The notes beneath the pieces are model-generated. The model ran no database searches, was not told where the DNA came from, and was given only the letters and a program-made list of their open reading frames with translations. A stretch of DNA of 64,000 nucleotides from Liolophura sinensis (lineage: Eukaryota; Mollusca; Polyplacophora; Chitonida; Chitonidae). A program made the translations under genes and the position numbers. Shown piece by piece: positions 63,791 to 64,000 of the stretch. Where the stretch lies: contig NC_088302.1 in assembly GCF_032854445.1 (NCBI RefSeq), forward strand, positions 47,962,521 to 48,026,520, read 5' to 3'. How positions within the stretch are numbered: position 1 is the first letter of the stretch; each line of letters begins with the position of its first letter.

Positions 63791-64000
63791 TTAAAAATAT
63801 GTTCGTTGGGCCTAACACAACGGACCCCTAAAAATAGCCCTACTGTAAAGTTTTTCTTTTATTATTTTTCTCTTATTTTTTCAAAAAAAAGAAGACTTTT
63901 TTCATAACTTGAACAGCAAAAAGAAATCCTTTACGACAAAACCTTATATTTTAAGGATGGCCTCATGTTAAGACATAAGATTTCTAGACATAAATCTGGG

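Overview
This is metazoan nuclear DNA: AT-rich, intron-dense, with GT-AG introns and no prokaryote-style operons. Several copies of a tRNA-derived SINE are present whose 3' part reads like GTGTTTTACNCCGTACTCAAG followed by a 'CAGCATTATGGTGGGAGG' core. From memory this repeat is common in mollusc and other lophotrochozoan genomes, so a mollusc (possibly a bivalve) is my best guess, held with low confidence. Most long open frames in the window are chance, antisense or repeat-derived; the real coding content lies in short exons, which I reconstructed by hand from splice sites and reading-frame phase.

Three conserved genes account for all the coding sequence I can support. (1) 35552 down to 1366, minus strand: a complete PIAS-type SUMO E3 ligase in 18 coding exons (SAP, PINIT, SP-RING, VIDLT SUMO-interacting motif, conserved PDVISLD end), predicted 741 aa, with a second predicted 627-aa isoform that ends inside exon 15. 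(2) 35612 to 43031, plus strand: complete NDUFS7 (complex I PSST/NuoB subunit) in six exons, 239 aa, with all four N2 cluster cysteines. (3) 63762 down to 44795, minus strand: the C-terminal 794 residues of a Bloom-type RecQ helicase (BLM) in 16 exons, covering helicase core, zinc-binding/RQC, HRDC and basic tail; its N-terminal exons lie beyond 64000.

Layout: PIAS and NDUFS7 are head to head with only 59 bp between start codons, and both start codons sit in YY1-like ATGGCGG motifs. NDUFS7 and BLM are tail to tail, 1.76 kb between stop codons. The genes are functionally separate (SUMO ligation, respiration, genome stability); the window shows shared promoter architecture for the first two but no common pathway.

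The most unusual content is repetitive. Two minisatellites in BLM introns are made of BLM's own exon-intron junctions: a 71/37-bp array (about 52.3-54.6 kb and 55.8-56.25 kb) copies the end of one exon plus its splice donor, and a 67-bp array (60.6-61.6 kb) copies a splice acceptor plus the start of another exon. A 132-bp satellite-like array fills part of the last BLM intron. There are also two putative non-autonomous DNA transposons with terminal inverted repeats (40440-41140 and 59410-60377), a perfect 223-bp tandem duplication (6398-6843), two tRNA-derived SINE families (two SINE-A copies have clear target-site duplications), several short unclassified dispersed repeats and three G-quadruplex-prone tracts. 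No functional tRNA, rRNA, CRISPR array or viral gene was seen.
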